From Candidatus Accumulibacter sp. 66-26 (GTDB lineage Bacteria > Pseudomonadota > Gammaproteobacteria > Burkholderiales > Rhodocyclaceae): a stretch of 64,000 nucleotides of DNA. The notes below the pieces were generated by a model. That model made no database searches, had not been told where the DNA came from, and was given only the letters and a program-made list of their open reading frames with translations. A program made the position numbers and the translations under genes. The stretch lies in contig MKUH01000001.1 of assembly GCA_001897745.1 (NCBI GenBank), forward strand, positions 1 through 64,000. Reading direction: 5' to 3'. Of this stretch, positions 41,163 through 49,185 are shown piece by piece. Within the stretch, counting starts at the first letter, position 1. The number at the start of each line of letters is the position of its first letter.

Positions 41163-42633
41163 CGAAACCTCCCGCATTTCTCCCGCCGCCGCACCGGCCC
41201 TGGCCGCGCCGCTCCCCGAGCCGCGCGGCTTCGGCTTTGCGGCCGCCGCGCGGCGCGCCGTCGCTGCGCTCGGCCTCGCGCTGGCGCGCCATCGCAAGGC
41301 CATCATCGCTCTCCAGTGGTTCGTCGTCGTCTTCTACTTCGCGCTCGTCATCATTCCCGCCTTCATGCCGCTGCCGCCCGAGGGCGCGCACCTGTGGGAC
41401 AACCTGCGCCTGTTCGCCCAGTTCGTTTTCTGGGGCGTCTGGTGGCCGGGCGTGATGATCGCCACGCTGACCCTCGGCCGCGTCTGGTGCGGCCTGTTCT
41501 GCCCGGAAGGCTCGCTCACCGAATGGGTCAGCTGGCGCGGGCTGGGCAAGCCGGTGCCGCGCTGGCTCAAGTGGAGCGGCTGGCCCTTCGTCGCCTTCGT
41601 GTGCACCACGGTGTACGGCCAGCTGGTCAGCGTCTACGAATACCCGCAGGCCGCCCTCCTCGTCCTCGGCGGCTCGAGCGTCGCGGCGATCGGCATCGGG
41701 CTCGTCTACGGGCGCGGCAAGCGCATCTGGTGCCGCTACCTGTGCCCGGCCTCCGGCGTCTTCGCCATCCTCGCCAAGGTCGCGCCGCTGCACTACCGCG
41801 TCGACCGCAGCGCCTGGGACAAGGAAGAGAACGAGGCGAGCGAGAGAAAACGCCGCGTCATTCCGATCCAGCCGGTCAACTGCGCGCCGCTGGTCGATAT
41901 CCGGCGCATGACCAGCGCCGCCGAATGCCACTCCTGCGGGCGCTGCGCCGGCCACCGCGACGCCGTGCAGCTGGCGCCGCGCGTCCCCGGCGCCGAGATC
42001 GTCGACACGCAGTCGCGCGCCTCGACCGCCGAGGCGATCACCCTCCTTTTCGGCATCCTCGGCGTCGCCAGCGCCGCCTTCCAGTGGACGGTCAGCCCGT
42101 GGTTCGTGCAGGCCAAGATGCGCATCGCCGAATGGCTGGTCGAGCGCGACTCCTTCACGCTGCTGCAGGACAACGCGCCGTGGTGGCTGCTCACCCACTA
42201 TCCGGAAGCCAACGACGTGTTCACCTGGCTCGACGGCGCGCTGGTCCTCACCTACATCCTGGGCGGCGGCCTTCTGCTCGGCGCCGTGCTCGGCCTCGGC
42301 CCGCTGCTCGCCGCCGCGCTCCTGCGCGACCGCCGCCTGCCCTGGCAACGTCTGACCATGGCGCTCGCCCCGCTGGCCGGGATCAGCGTCTTCCTTGGCC
42401 TGTCGATGCTGACGCTGACCCACCTGAAGGCCGAGCACGTGCCGCTCGGCTGGGTCGGCGAAGTCCGCATCGCTCTCCTCGCGCTCGGCGCCGGCGGCGC
42501 CTTCTGGCTGGCGCTGCGTCTCGTCCTGCAATCCTCCGCCGGCTGGCTGCGCCGCCTGCTGGCGCTGGCCTGCATGACCTTCCCGGCGCTCCTCATGGTC
42601 GAAGTCTGGTACACCGTCTTCTTCGTCTGGTAG
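41155..42633 (+). CDS. Membrane polyferredoxin (FtrD type, NapH/RdxA-like)
   Basis: This 492-residue inner-membrane iron-sulfur protein carries cysteine motifs GRVWCGLFCPEG (about residue 110), RIWCRYLCPASGVF and a ferredoxin-like cluster around AECHSCGRCAGH. Several membrane helices flank them, including about five in the C-terminal half. In FtrABCD of Bordetella and Burkholderia, FtrD is thought to return electrons from the periplasmic oxidation step to the chain. It begins with GTG overlapping the permease gene. Confidence 0.88.
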   Translation: MSDETSRISPAAAPALAAPLPEPRGFGFAAAARRAVAALGLALARHRKAIIALQWFVVVFYFALVIIPAFMPLPPEGAHLWDNLRLFAQFVFWGVWWPGVMIATLTLGRVWCGLFCPEGSLTEWVSWRGLGKPVPRWLKWSGWPFVAFVCTTVYGQLVSVYEYPQAALLVLGGSSVAAIGIGLVYGRGKRIWCRYLCPASGVFAILAKVAPLHYRVDRSAWDKEENEASERKRRVIPIQPVNCAPLVDIRRMTSAAECHSCGRCAGHRDAVQLAPRVPGAEIVDTQSRASTAEAITLLFGILGVASAAFQWTVSPWFVQAKMRIAEWLVERDSFTLLQDNAPWWLLTHYPEANDVFTWLDGALVLTYILGGGLLLGAVLGLGPLLAAALLRDRRLPWQRLTMALAPLAGISVFLGLSMLTLTHLKAEHVPLGWVGEVRIALLALGAGGAFWLALRLVLQSSAGWLRRLLALACMTFPALLMVEVWYTVFFVW

Positions 42634-42646
42634 GCATCGGCCGCTA

Positions 42647-42677
42647 GCGATCTCCGGGCCCGCAATCCGGAGATCGC
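42647..42677 (+). terminator. Strong inverted repeat after the Ftr operon
   Basis: An 11-bp perfect stem (42647-42657 with 42667-42677, 9-base loop) begins 14 bases past the last stop. No T run follows, so it may stabilise the 3' end or act as a rho-dependent end. The remaining sequence up to 42952 holds no gene. Confidence 0.5.
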
Positions 42678-42952
42678 CCTCCCCCGCGGACCGCCGTGCC
42701 GCGCCCGGCGCGCAGCGGCGGCGCGCCATCCTCCGCTTCCGCCAACCGCCCCCCCCCAGGTCCTTTGCTCCAGACGCCTCCGCACGGCTTCGAGCTGACT
42801 CCGTCCGGCCCCCGCCTCTTCCCGCCTCTTCCCGCCTCGCATCACACCGTCCGGGAACGTCGCTTTTGTCCACGCTCCTCCCCCGCCACGCCCCCACGTT
42901 TCACGCAGACAGGTGCCGCACGCGGCGCCGACGAAGCGCCATCACAGAAACA

Positions 42953-42997
42953 TTTAGCAACAAGAACCGTTCTCATATACAATGCGAACAATTCTCG
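42953..42997 (+). promoter_or_regulatory. tonB promoter with tandem Fur boxes
   Basis: TTTAGC (42953-42958) and TATACA (42976-42981) are 17 bases apart. Two Fur-like 7-1-7 sites, CAAGAAC-C-GTTCTCA (42961-42975) and TGCGAAC-A-ATTCTCG (42983-42997), are 22 bases apart, the same geometry as at the Ftr operon. The predicted start point near 42988 rules out the in-frame ATG at 42982 as the tonB start. Confidence 0.8.
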
Positions 42998-43014
42998 TTT
43001 TAAAGCTTGTTGCA

Positions 43015-43689
43015 ATGACGACAGCCTCCGCCCCAGCCGCAAGCCAAGGCGCATATGCCGCCCATGCGGCACACCGCATTTCCCTCGCCGGCATCGCCGC
43101 GATCGTCGCCGCTCACGTCGCCGTCCTCGCGCTGCTCGCCTCGCTCGACGTCGTTCCGCTGCCGGCGCCGCTCGCCAGCCTGATGGTGCAGGTGCTGCCG
43201 CCGGCGCCACCCGCGCCGGAAGTCGCGCCTCCCCGCCCGCAACCGGTCGAGCGCAAGCCCGTGCCGCGCCCGACGCCGGCGCCGGTCAAGCAGCAGCCCG
43301 TCCTCGCCGCGCAGACCGAGGCGCCGAGCCCCGCTTACGAAGTACCGACGGTCAAGGAAGCGCCGCCCGCGCCGGCGCCCCCCGCGCCGCCCGCCCCCGC
43401 CGCGGTGACGCAGGCGCGCTTCGACGCCGACTATCTGCAAAACCCGGCGCCCACCTACCCTTCGCTGTCGCGCCGCATGGGCGAGGAAGGCAAGGTCGTA
43501 CTGCGCGTCTTCGTCGAGCCGAACGGGCGCCCGAGCCAGATCGAAGTCAAGACCGGCAGCGGCTCGCCGCGCCTCGATCAGGCCGCCCAGGAGGCCGTCT
43601 GGCGCTGGAAGTTCGTCGCCGCCCGGCGCGGCGACGAAGCCATCGGCGCCTGGGTGCTGGTCCCCATCGTTTTCAATTTGAGAAGCTAA
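43015..43689 (+). CDS. tonB: Energy transducer TonB
   Basis: This 224-residue inner-membrane protein has an N-terminal helix with the TonB-type His (ISLAGIAAIVAAHVAVLALL). A Pro-rich periplasmic spacer follows (about 55-130, with PQPVERKPVPRP). The C-terminal TonB domain (about 140-224) contains PTYPSLSRRMGEEGKVVLRV and AVWRWKFVAARRG. It links ExbBD energy to the outer-membrane receptors. The ATG at 43015 was chosen because the upstream one lies in the Fur box; its ribosome site is poor. Confidence 0.92.
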   Translation: MTTASAPAASQGAYAAHAAHRISLAGIAAIVAAHVAVLALLASLDVVPLPAPLASLMVQVLPPAPPAPEVAPPRPQPVERKPVPRPTPAPVKQQPVLAAQTEAPSPAYEVPTVKEAPPAPAPPAPPAPAAVTQARFDADYLQNPAPTYPSLSRRMGEEGKVVLRVFVEPNGRPSQIEVKTGSGSPRLDQAAQEAVWRWKFVAARRGDEAIGAWVLVPIVFNLRS

Positions 43690-43698
43690 GAGGTCACT

Positions 43699-44514
43699 AT
43701 GGAAAACCCCATGGGCTTTGCCCACTTCCTGAGCAACGCCGACGGCGTCGCCCGCTTCGTACTCGCCCTGATGCTGCTGGCCTCGATCGGCACCTGGTAC
43801 CTGATCGTGACCAAGGGCGTGCGCGTCTTCCGCATGCGCCGCAAGAGCGAAGCCTTCCTCGATGCCTTCTGGGACGCCCCCAACCTCGAAGCCGTCGCTT
43901 CGCGCATCCGCGAAAGCGGCACCACCGAACCCTTCTCGCATCTCGTGCACCACGGCTTCACGGCGATCGAGCAGCAGCAGCGCCACAAGAGCGGCTGCGA
44001 CTGCAACGCCGTCAGCCTGGTCAACGCCGGCAACCCCGAGGAACTGCTGACGCGCGCCCTCAAGCGCGCCATCGACGAAGACCGCAGCCACCTCGAATTC
44101 GGCCAGACCTTCCTCGCCACCGTCGCCTCGGCGGCGCCCTTCGTCGGCCTCTTCGGCACCGTCTGGGGCATCTACCACGCGCTGCTGGCCATCGGCCTGT
44201 CCGGCCAGGGCACGCTCGACAAGGTCGCCGGCCCGGTCGGCGAAGCGCTGATCATGACCGCCATCGGCCTCGCCGTGGCGATCCCCGCCGCCATCGCCTA
44301 CAACGCCTTCGCGCGCTCCAACCGCAACACGCTGTCGCGCCTGAACTCCTTCGCCTACGACGTGTTCGCCTTCCTCGCCACCGGCATCAAGACCTCGCCG
44401 ATGCTGACCGACGCCCGCGCGACCAGCGAAAAGGTGATCGCCATGGCGCGCGCGCAGGGCCTCGCCGCCGGCGACGACAAGAGCGGCGGCCATCCCGGCC
44501 TCGCGCTGCGCTGA
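43699..44514 (+). CDS. exbB: Biopolymer transport protein ExbB
   Basis: This 271-residue inner-membrane protein has three helices and forms the pentameric proton channel that energises TonB. Conserved pore segments are ASAAPFVGLFGTVWGIYHAL (about 140-160) and IMTAIGLAVAIPAAIAYNAF (about 190-210). It starts nine bases after tonB and lies directly before exbD. Confidence 0.94.
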   Translation: MENPMGFAHFLSNADGVARFVLALMLLASIGTWYLIVTKGVRVFRMRRKSEAFLDAFWDAPNLEAVASRIRESGTTEPFSHLVHHGFTAIEQQQRHKSGCDCNAVSLVNAGNPEELLTRALKRAIDEDRSHLEFGQTFLATVASAAPFVGLFGTVWGIYHALLAIGLSGQGTLDKVAGPVGEALIMTAIGLAVAIPAAIAYNAFARSNRNTLSRLNSFAYDVFAFLATGIKTSPMLTDARATSEKVIAMARAQGLAAGDDKSGGHPGLALR

Positions 44515-44523
44515 GGAGCGGCC

Positions 44524-44946
44524 ATGGCCTTCGCAAGCATGGACGGCGGCGACGACAACGAGCCGCTCGCCGAAATCAACATGGTGCCGCTGATCGACGT
44601 CATGCTGGTGCTCCTCATCATCTTCATGGTCACCGCGCCGCTGCTCACGCACGCGGTCAAGGTCGACCTGCCGAAGGCTTCGTCGTCGGCCAACCTGACC
44701 AAGCCGGACAACGTGCAGCTGGCGATCGACGCGAACAGCCAGCTGTTCTGGAACGGCGAAGCGGTCGACGGCGAACAGTTCACCGAGCGCCTGAAGGCGG
44801 CCGGCGCGCAGCAGCCGCAGCCGGAGTTGCACATCCGCGCCGAACGCACGACGCCCTACGAAAAGGTCGCCCAGGTGATGAGCGAGGCCGCGCGCCTCGG
44901 TCTCGCCCGCATCGGCTTCGTCACCGACCCGAGCGCGGCACGCTAA
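44524..44946 (+). CDS. exbD: Biopolymer transport protein ExbD
   Basis: This 140-residue protein has one membrane helix with the essential proton-carrying Asp25 (INMVPLIDVMLVLLIIFMV) and a periplasmic domain (AERTTPYEKVAQVMSEA). It completes the TonB-ExbB-ExbD complex. It starts nine bases after exbB behind GAGGAG. Confidence 0.94.
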   Translation: MAFASMDGGDDNEPLAEINMVPLIDVMLVLLIIFMVTAPLLTHAVKVDLPKASSSANLTKPDNVQLAIDANSQLFWNGEAVDGEQFTERLKAAGAQQPQPELHIRAERTTPYEKVAQVMSEAARLGLARIGFVTDPSAAR

Positions 44947-44961
44947 GTTCGCCGGACCCGG

Positions 44962-44987
44962 ATGCGCCTTCGGCGACGAAGGCGCAT
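44962..44987 (+). terminator. Hairpin after exbD
   Basis: A perfect 10-bp stem (ATGCGCCTTC / GAAGGCGCAT, 6-base loop) starts 15 bases past the exbD stop. Only TTTG follows, so termination is likely to be weak, with possible read-through to the receptor gene. Confidence 0.55.
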
Positions 44988-45083
44988 TTGCGCGTCTGGA
45001 AAACCCAGCCCGACGCCTTCCCTTCCCCCAACCCCCAGCCAGCCAAACGCCAGCCAAGTCTCGCCCCCACATGGAGAATCTTC

Positions 45084-47315
45084 ATGCGCAACCATAAAAA
45101 GACGAAGCGGGAAAATAACCCGCAAACGACGCCGAAGGCGACCGAAAGCGCCGCGCCGCGCCTGCTGCCGCTCGCCGCGACGATGATGGCCGTATCCCTG
45201 AGCGCCGCCGCGCAGCAGGGACAACCTGCAGCCAAGGCCGCCGGCACCGACCAGACCCTGTCGACGGTCGTCGTCACCGGGCAGGCCGAAGCCGAACCGG
45301 ACCGCTACCTCGCCACCAAGACCCGCGTCGGCAAGGTGCTGCAGGACCCGCACGACATTCCGCAGGCGGTGACGACGATCACCAACAATCTGATGGAAGA
45401 ACAGCAGGTCGGCTCGCTGCGCGAAGCGCTGCGCAACGTCTCCGGCATCTCCTTCAACGCCGCGGAAGGCGGGCGTTCGGGCGACAACATGATGCTGCGC
45501 GGCTTCTACACCTTCGGCGACATGTACCTCGACGGCATCCGCGACACCGCCCAGTACAACCGCGAAACCTTCAACTCCGAGCAGATCGACGTCCTGCGCG
45601 GCGCCGGCGCCATGCTCTTCGGACGCGGCCAGGCCGGCGGCGTGATCAACCAGGTGACCAAGACGCCGCTCGCCATCGACAAGTACAAGACCACCGCCAG
45701 CGTCGGCACCGAGGGCTACAAGGAAGTCACCTTCGACCTCAACAAGCGCTTCAGCCCCGACACCGGCCTGCGCGTCAACCTGATGAACCGCGACGAAGGC
45801 AGCTGGCGCAGCAACCCGACGAACGGCGACGAGCCCGAAATCCATCGTCAGGGCGCCGCCGTCAGCCTCGCGCTCAACCAGAATTCGCACAACCGCTTCT
45901 GGGTCAACTACCTGCACCTGAAGACGCGGGACAACCCGGACTACGGCGTTCCCTTCGACAGCGCCACCAAGCGCCCGACGACCCTGTACCCGGCCAGCAC
46001 CTACTGGGGCGCCAACAAGACCTTCGACGACAGCGACACGACGATGACGACGCTGGTCAACGAATACGACTTCTCGCCCGACACCCGCCTGCGCACCCAG
46101 CTGCGCTTCGCCGACTACGAGCGCAGCTACTGGGCGAAAGCACCGCAGGGCGGCGCGCCGACAGCCAGCGCTTCGGGCGGCAGCGACAAGACGCGCGCCA
46201 TGCACTACGAAACGGTCACCCTGCAATCCGACCTGAGCACCAAGTTCAAGACCGGCAGCATGGGGCACGAATTCCTCGCCGGCATGGAATATCTGAAGGA
46301 AAAGAACCGGCGCAACGGCCTGCGCAACTTCGGCGGCTCCACCCCGGCCAACCCGCCCGCCTACTATCCCGACCAGGAAGCGGCGACCGCCGCCTCGACC
46401 TTCAAGAGCGATTCCTACGCGCTCTACGTGCAGGACACGGTCGAATTCATCCCGCAATGGAAGGCCACCGTCGGCCTGCGCCGCGACGAGATGGACGCCA
46501 ACTACGGCGGCACCGCCTCGACCAATCTGCGCTTCGGCGAATGGAGCAAGCGCGCCGCGCTGTCCTGGCACCCGGCAGCGGAAACGCACTACTACCTCGG
46601 CTGGAGCGATTCCTTCAGCCCGACCGCCGACCTCTACCAGCTGACCGTCGCGCCGCAGCCGGCCGAGCGCAGCCAAGTCACCGAACTCGGCGCCAAGTGG
46701 CTGTTCATGGACGGCGACCTCGCCCTGCGCGCCGCCCTCTACCGCGCCAACAAGGACTGGGAACGCAGCACCGACCTCGAATCGACGGCCTCCATCCTGA
46801 CCAAGAAGCGGCGCACCGACGGCATCGAGTTCGAACTCGCCGGACGCATCACCGAGAAGTGGGAAGTGTTCTCCGGCATCGCGCTGATGAAGGCCGAAAT
46901 CCTCGACACGGCAGAAAACATCAACGCCACGACCGGCGTCATCACCAAGGCCGACCCGCGCCTCGTCGGGCAGCGCCCGCGCAACACGCCGGCCTACACC
47001 TTCAACCTGTGGAGCACCTACAAGCTGCCGGGTAACTGGAAGGTCGGCGGCGGCGTCGAGGCCAAGGGCAGCCGACTCGCTTACTCGCCGACCGGGAACG
47101 GCAACTTCACCAACGGCGTTTTCAGCGTAAACACCGCGCCGTCCTACACCCGCTGGGACGCGATGGTCGCCTACGAAGAGCAGAAATGGGCGGTGCGCCT
47201 GAACGTCCGCAACCTGTTCGACACCGTGTATTACGATGCGATCTACGACAACGGCGGCTTCGTCGTACCGGGCACCCGGCGCGCGGCGATCCTCACCGGC
47301 GAATTGAAGTTCTGA
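45084..47315 (+). CDS. TonB-dependent catecholate-siderophore-type receptor (Fiu/PiuA-like)
   Basis: This 743-residue outer-membrane receptor has a long signal region (basic leader, then LLPLAATMMAVSLSAAAQQ), TonB box LSTVVVTGQA, plug (REALRNVSGISFNAAEGGRS and DMYLDGIRDTAQYNRETF) and a barrel ending AAILTGELKF. The plug and the downstream PiuC-type oxygenase are those of the Fiu/PiuA group, which imports catecholates and monomeric dihydroxybenzoyl compounds. The start is at 45084, after a gap of 137 bases from exbD. No separate Fur box is evident, so it may rely on the tonB promoter. Confidence 0.9.
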   Translation: MRNHKKTKRENNPQTTPKATESAAPRLLPLAATMMAVSLSAAAQQGQPAAKAAGTDQTLSTVVVTGQAEAEPDRYLATKTRVGKVLQDPHDIPQAVTTITNNLMEEQQVGSLREALRNVSGISFNAAEGGRSGDNMMLRGFYTFGDMYLDGIRDTAQYNRETFNSEQIDVLRGAGAMLFGRGQAGGVINQVTKTPLAIDKYKTTASVGTEGYKEVTFDLNKRFSPDTGLRVNLMNRDEGSWRSNPTNGDEPEIHRQGAAVSLALNQNSHNRFWVNYLHLKTRDNPDYGVPFDSATKRPTTLYPASTYWGANKTFDDSDTTMTTLVNEYDFSPDTRLRTQLRFADYERSYWAKAPQGGAPTASASGGSDKTRAMHYETVTLQSDLSTKFKTGSMGHEFLAGMEYLKEKNRRNGLRNFGGSTPANPPAYYPDQEAATAASTFKSDSYALYVQDTVEFIPQWKATVGLRRDEMDANYGGTASTNLRFGEWSKRAALSWHPAAETHYYLGWSDSFSPTADLYQLTVAPQPAERSQVTELGAKWLFMDGDLALRAALYRANKDWERSTDLESTASILTKKRRTDGIEFELAGRITEKWEVFSGIALMKAEILDTAENINATTGVITKADPRLVGQRPRNTPAYTFNLWSTYKLPGNWKVGGGVEAKGSRLAYSPTGNGNFTNGVFSVNTAPSYTRWDAMVAYEEQKWAVRLNVRNLFDTVYYDAIYDNGGFVVPGTRRAAILTGELKF

Positions 47316-47325
47316 GCCAAGCCGC

Positions 47326-47357
47326 GCCCTTCCCGCTCTCGCGGGAAGGGCTTTTTT
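47326..47357 (+). terminator. Rho-independent terminator after the catecholate receptor
   Basis: An 11-bp stem (GCCCTTCCCGC / GCGGGAAGGGC, 4-base loop) is followed by TTTTTT. The next gene begins 15 bases later, so the hairpin probably sets a lower level for the distal genes. Confidence 0.85.
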
Positions 47358-47371
47358 GGGGAGAGAAAAAC

Positions 47372-48055
47372 ATGCTGATCACCATCGACGACGTCCTCAC
47401 CACGGAAGAACTGGCCGAAGCGCGCACCCTGCTCGCCGAGGCGGAATGGGTCAGCGGCAAGGTCACGGCCGGCATCCAGGCCGCCACCGTCAAGAACAAC
47501 CTGCAGATCCCGGAAGAATCGCCGCATCTCTTCCGCCTGCGCCAGCTGGTGCTCGGCGCGCTCAACCGCAACGCCATGTTCTTCACCGCCGCGCTGCCGC
47601 TGAAGATCCTGCCGCCCTTCTTCAACCGCTACGGCGGCGACAGCAATCACTACGGCTTCCACACCGACAACGCGATGCGAGGCATGCCCGACGGCAGCGG
47701 CTACGTGCGCGCCGACGTCTCGGCCACCCTGTTCTTCTCCGAACCGGAGGACTACGACGGCGGCCTGCTCACCGTCGACGACACCTTCGGCCGCCACGGC
47801 CTCAAACTCAAGGCCGGCAGCATGGTCGTCTACCCCTCCTCGTCGATCCACGAAGTCTCGCCGGTCACGCGCGGCGAACGCATCGCCTGCTTCATGTTCA
47901 TGCAGAGCATGGTGCGCGACGCCGGCCAGCGGCGAATGCTCTACGACCTCGACATGGCGCTGCTCGACCTGCGCGAGGAAATCGGCGAAACCGAACCGGT
48001 GGTGCGCATGACCGGCATCTATCACAACCTGTTGCGGCGCTGGGCGGACAGCTGA
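47372..48055 (+). CDS. piuC: PiuC/YbiX-type Fe(II)/2-oxoglutarate oxygenase
   Basis: This 227-residue cytoplasmic PKHD-type hydroxylase has the iron-binding HxD in YGFHTDNAMRG (about residue 96), the distal His in SSSIHEVSPV and the 2-oxoglutarate-binding Arg in TRGERIACFMF. PiuC/YbiX genes sit beside Fiu/PiuA receptors and are iron-regulated; the physiological substrate is unknown. It begins with ATG behind GGGGAGAG, 56 bases after the receptor. Confidence 0.92.
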   Translation: MLITIDDVLTTEELAEARTLLAEAEWVSGKVTAGIQAATVKNNLQIPEESPHLFRLRQLVLGALNRNAMFFTAALPLKILPPFFNRYGGDSNHYGFHTDNAMRGMPDGSGYVRADVSATLFFSEPEDYDGGLLTVDDTFGRHGLKLKAGSMVVYPSSSIHEVSPVTRGERIACFMFMQSMVRDAGQRRMLYDLDMALLDLREEIGETEPVVRMTGIYHNLLRRWADS

Positions 48056-48057
48056 AC

Positions 48058-49146
48058 ATGACGTCCGGCCCGCATTCAAGCGCCAGCATTCCGGCCGGCA
48101 TCGGCACCCCGGCCGACTACCGGCCGCACGCCGAAGCCCGCCTCGCCGAACAAGCCTGGCGCTACCTCGAAGCCGGCAGCGGCGAGGGCGTCTCGCTGGC
48201 CGCCAACCTTGCGAGCTTTCCGGCGCAGCGCCTGCTGCCGCGCATGCTCGCCGACGTGCGTGGCGGCCACACCCGACTCGAACTCTGCGGACAGCGCTTC
48301 GAGCATCCCTTCCTGCTCGCGCCGATCGCCTACCAGCGCCTCTTCCACCCCGACGCCGAAGCCGGCAGCGTGGCCGCGGCAGATGCGCAGGGCGGCATCG
48401 CCGTCGTCAGCTCGCTGGCCAGCCTGTCGCTCGAGGACATCGCGCGCGCCGGAGAACGCCCGCAGTGGTTCCAGCTGTACTGGCAGGGCGAGCGCGAACG
48501 CTCGCTGCGCCTCGTGCAGCGCGCCCTCGCAGCGGGCTACGCGGCCGTCGTGTTCACCGTCGACGCGCCGGTCAAGCAGGCCGCCATGCAACTGCCGCCG
48601 CAGGTACGCGCGGTCAATCTCGAAGCGCCGCTCGCCGAGGCGCCGCTGCGCGCCGGGCAAAGCCCGGTGTTCGACGGCTGGATGACGCAGGCGCCGACCT
48701 GGGACGACCTCGCCTGGCTGCGCGAGCGCATCCACGTCCCGCTGCTGCTCAAGGGCATCCTGCATCCCGACGACGCCCGCCGCGCGCTCGCCGCCGGCTG
48801 CGACGGCCTGATCGTCTCCAACCACGGCGGCCGCGTGCTCGACGGCGCGCCGGCCAGCCTCGACGCCCTGCCCGCCGTCGTCGCCGCCTGCGGCGGGCGG
48901 ATTCCGGTGCTGCTCGACAGCGGCATCCGCAGCGGCAGCGACGCCTTCAAGGCGCTCGCCGCCGGCGCCAGCGCCGTGCTGATCGGCCGCCCCTATATCT
49001 GGGGACTGGCGACGGCCGGCGCGCTCGGCGTCGCACACGTCCTGCGCCTGCTGCGCGACGAACTCGAAATGACCATGGCGCTGACCGGCTGCGCCACGCT
49101 GGCGCAAATCGGCCCGCACTGTCTGTACGCAGCCGAGAGACAATAG
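48058..49146 (+). CDS. FMN-dependent alpha-hydroxy-acid oxidase/dehydrogenase
   Basis: This 362-residue TIM-barrel flavoprotein of the lactate oxidase/glycolate oxidase family should oxidise an L-2-hydroxy acid to the 2-oxo acid. Visible motifs are FLLAPIAYQRLFHPDAE (flavin site), FQLYWQGERE, the catalytic His in IVSNHGGRVLDG and the phosphate site DSGIRSGSDAFKALAAGA. It starts two bases after piuC, so the two are co-translated; it could supply or remove a 2-oxo acid in siderophore or oxygenase chemistry, but that is inference. Confidence 0.88.
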   Translation: MTSGPHSSASIPAGIGTPADYRPHAEARLAEQAWRYLEAGSGEGVSLAANLASFPAQRLLPRMLADVRGGHTRLELCGQRFEHPFLLAPIAYQRLFHPDAEAGSVAAADAQGGIAVVSSLASLSLEDIARAGERPQWFQLYWQGERERSLRLVQRALAAGYAAVVFTVDAPVKQAAMQLPPQVRAVNLEAPLAEAPLRAGQSPVFDGWMTQAPTWDDLAWLRERIHVPLLLKGILHPDDARRALAAGCDGLIVSNHGGRVLDGAPASLDALPAVVAACGGRIPVLLDSGIRSGSDAFKALAAGASAVLIGRPYIWGLATAGALGVAHVLRLLRDELEMTMALTGCATLAQIGPHCLYAAERQ

Positions 49147-49185
49147 CGCCCGCGCCTCCCCGCAAGAATTTCTCCGAGAACACGC

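Noticed and set aside
42982..43014. Upstream ATG as tonB start
   Set aside because: It lies inside the second Fur box and before the predicted transcription start.
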